Shown: one piece after another, positions 26,331 through 26,739 of the stretch | Layout of the letters: every line of letters starts with the position of its first letter | Numbering within the stretch: the first letter of the stretch is position 1 | Assembly (NCBI GenBank): GCA_008931825.1 | Contig: QXVZ01007521.1 | Span: forward strand, 1-26,739 | Source: Phallusia fumigata | Taxonomy: Eukaryota; Chordata; Ascidiacea; Phlebobranchia; Ascidiidae | Direction of reading: 5' to 3' | Length of the DNA stretch: 26,739 bases | Made by a program: the position numbers and the translations under genes | The notes under the pieces: model-generated | The model's input: only the letters and a program-made list of their open reading frames with translations | Database searches by the model: none | Told to the model about the DNA's origin: nothing

Positions 26331-26739
26331 AGTTTACTAGGTAGTTAGATACACTTGGCAGTTGGAGCTTAGAGTACAACGCGAGGTGACAACATACCGC
26401 ATGGTTCGTTAGTTTTTATGTTTGTACGACAAAGACAACAAAAAAGATAACCCAATCCAGTAACCTTTGGCGGTTTTGAAAATAGTGTTTGAAATAGATT
26501 AGAAGCTTTCTTAAAACCTTCTAAACGTTGTATGCTATTCGACGTAAAGATAAAATTCAGCACACAACACAACAAACGGTTTTACAATTTTGACAAACCA
26601 AACCAGCGCAACTGTTTGCTGCAAATTTTTACGGAACCCTTAGCTCTTTCTGTATATGGCCGTAATTGTGGACAGACCTTCCAAAAACGTTTTTCAGTGC
26701 ACAAATCAGTTCGTTCCTGTTGGTTTCGAAAAAGCGGCG
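26331..26739. other. Window end, no gene seen
   Basis: AT-rich sequence without a recognised exon or RNA gene. An open minus-strand frame (26369-26575) shows no recognisable motif. Confidence 0.3.

Overview
The window is intron-rich, AT-rich animal DNA. Short exons with GT..AG introns of a few hundred bases, a FAM210B gene, tRNA-derived SINEs, a LINE 3' end and hAT-type MITEs all point to a metazoan. Gene compactness, splice-acceptor-like tracts lying directly in front of start codons, and apparent allelic divergence of about 4.6% at a collapsed assembly join suggest an ascidian tunicate such as Ciona. The organism is an inference from these traits and was not proved.

Layout, left to right. 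Positions 1-1800 hold repeat debris, an assembly join at the N at 1131, and the last exon of a decayed serine protease (1548-1745). Positions 1800-7264 have no confidently identified gene. They contain a LINE 3'-UTR copy (about 3520-3745), a fragment resembling FAM210B (about 4170-4232), several minus-strand exon-like segments (4455-5895), a dispersed repeat (5660-5790) and a heat-shock-element-like palindrome (6490-6518). Positions 7265-13114 carry a ten-exon gene (here gene B). Positions 14306-19881 carry its ten-exon paralogue (gene C). Both are on the plus strand. Positions 21041-22660 carry a four-exon FAM210B-like gene. From 22661 to the end the sequence is mostly repeats: a LINE reverse-transcriptase 3' end on the minus strand with a perfect (TCAAG)18 tail, a tRNA-type SINE, and an ACGTT-rich tract.

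The central result is that genes B and C share one unusual design: a signal peptide, then a galectin-like beta-sandwich module (exons 2-4, bounded on both sides by phase-1 introns), then a linker with an Arg|Ile-Val-Gly-Gly activation site, then a complete trypsin-family protease domain with His/Asp/Ser triad and Asp189. A short C-terminal tail ends in a conserved aromatic-Cys-Gln-x-Tyr motif. Nine intron positions and phases are identical between the two genes, and four exons have identical length. They look like secreted zymogens whose lectin-like module may direct or regulate the protease. The decayed exon near 1.5 kb is closest to gene B and is a relic of a third member.

The single N at 11000 separates two near-identical copies of exon 7 of gene B. 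This is best read as two alleles left unmerged in the assembly, so the real gene should have one copy.
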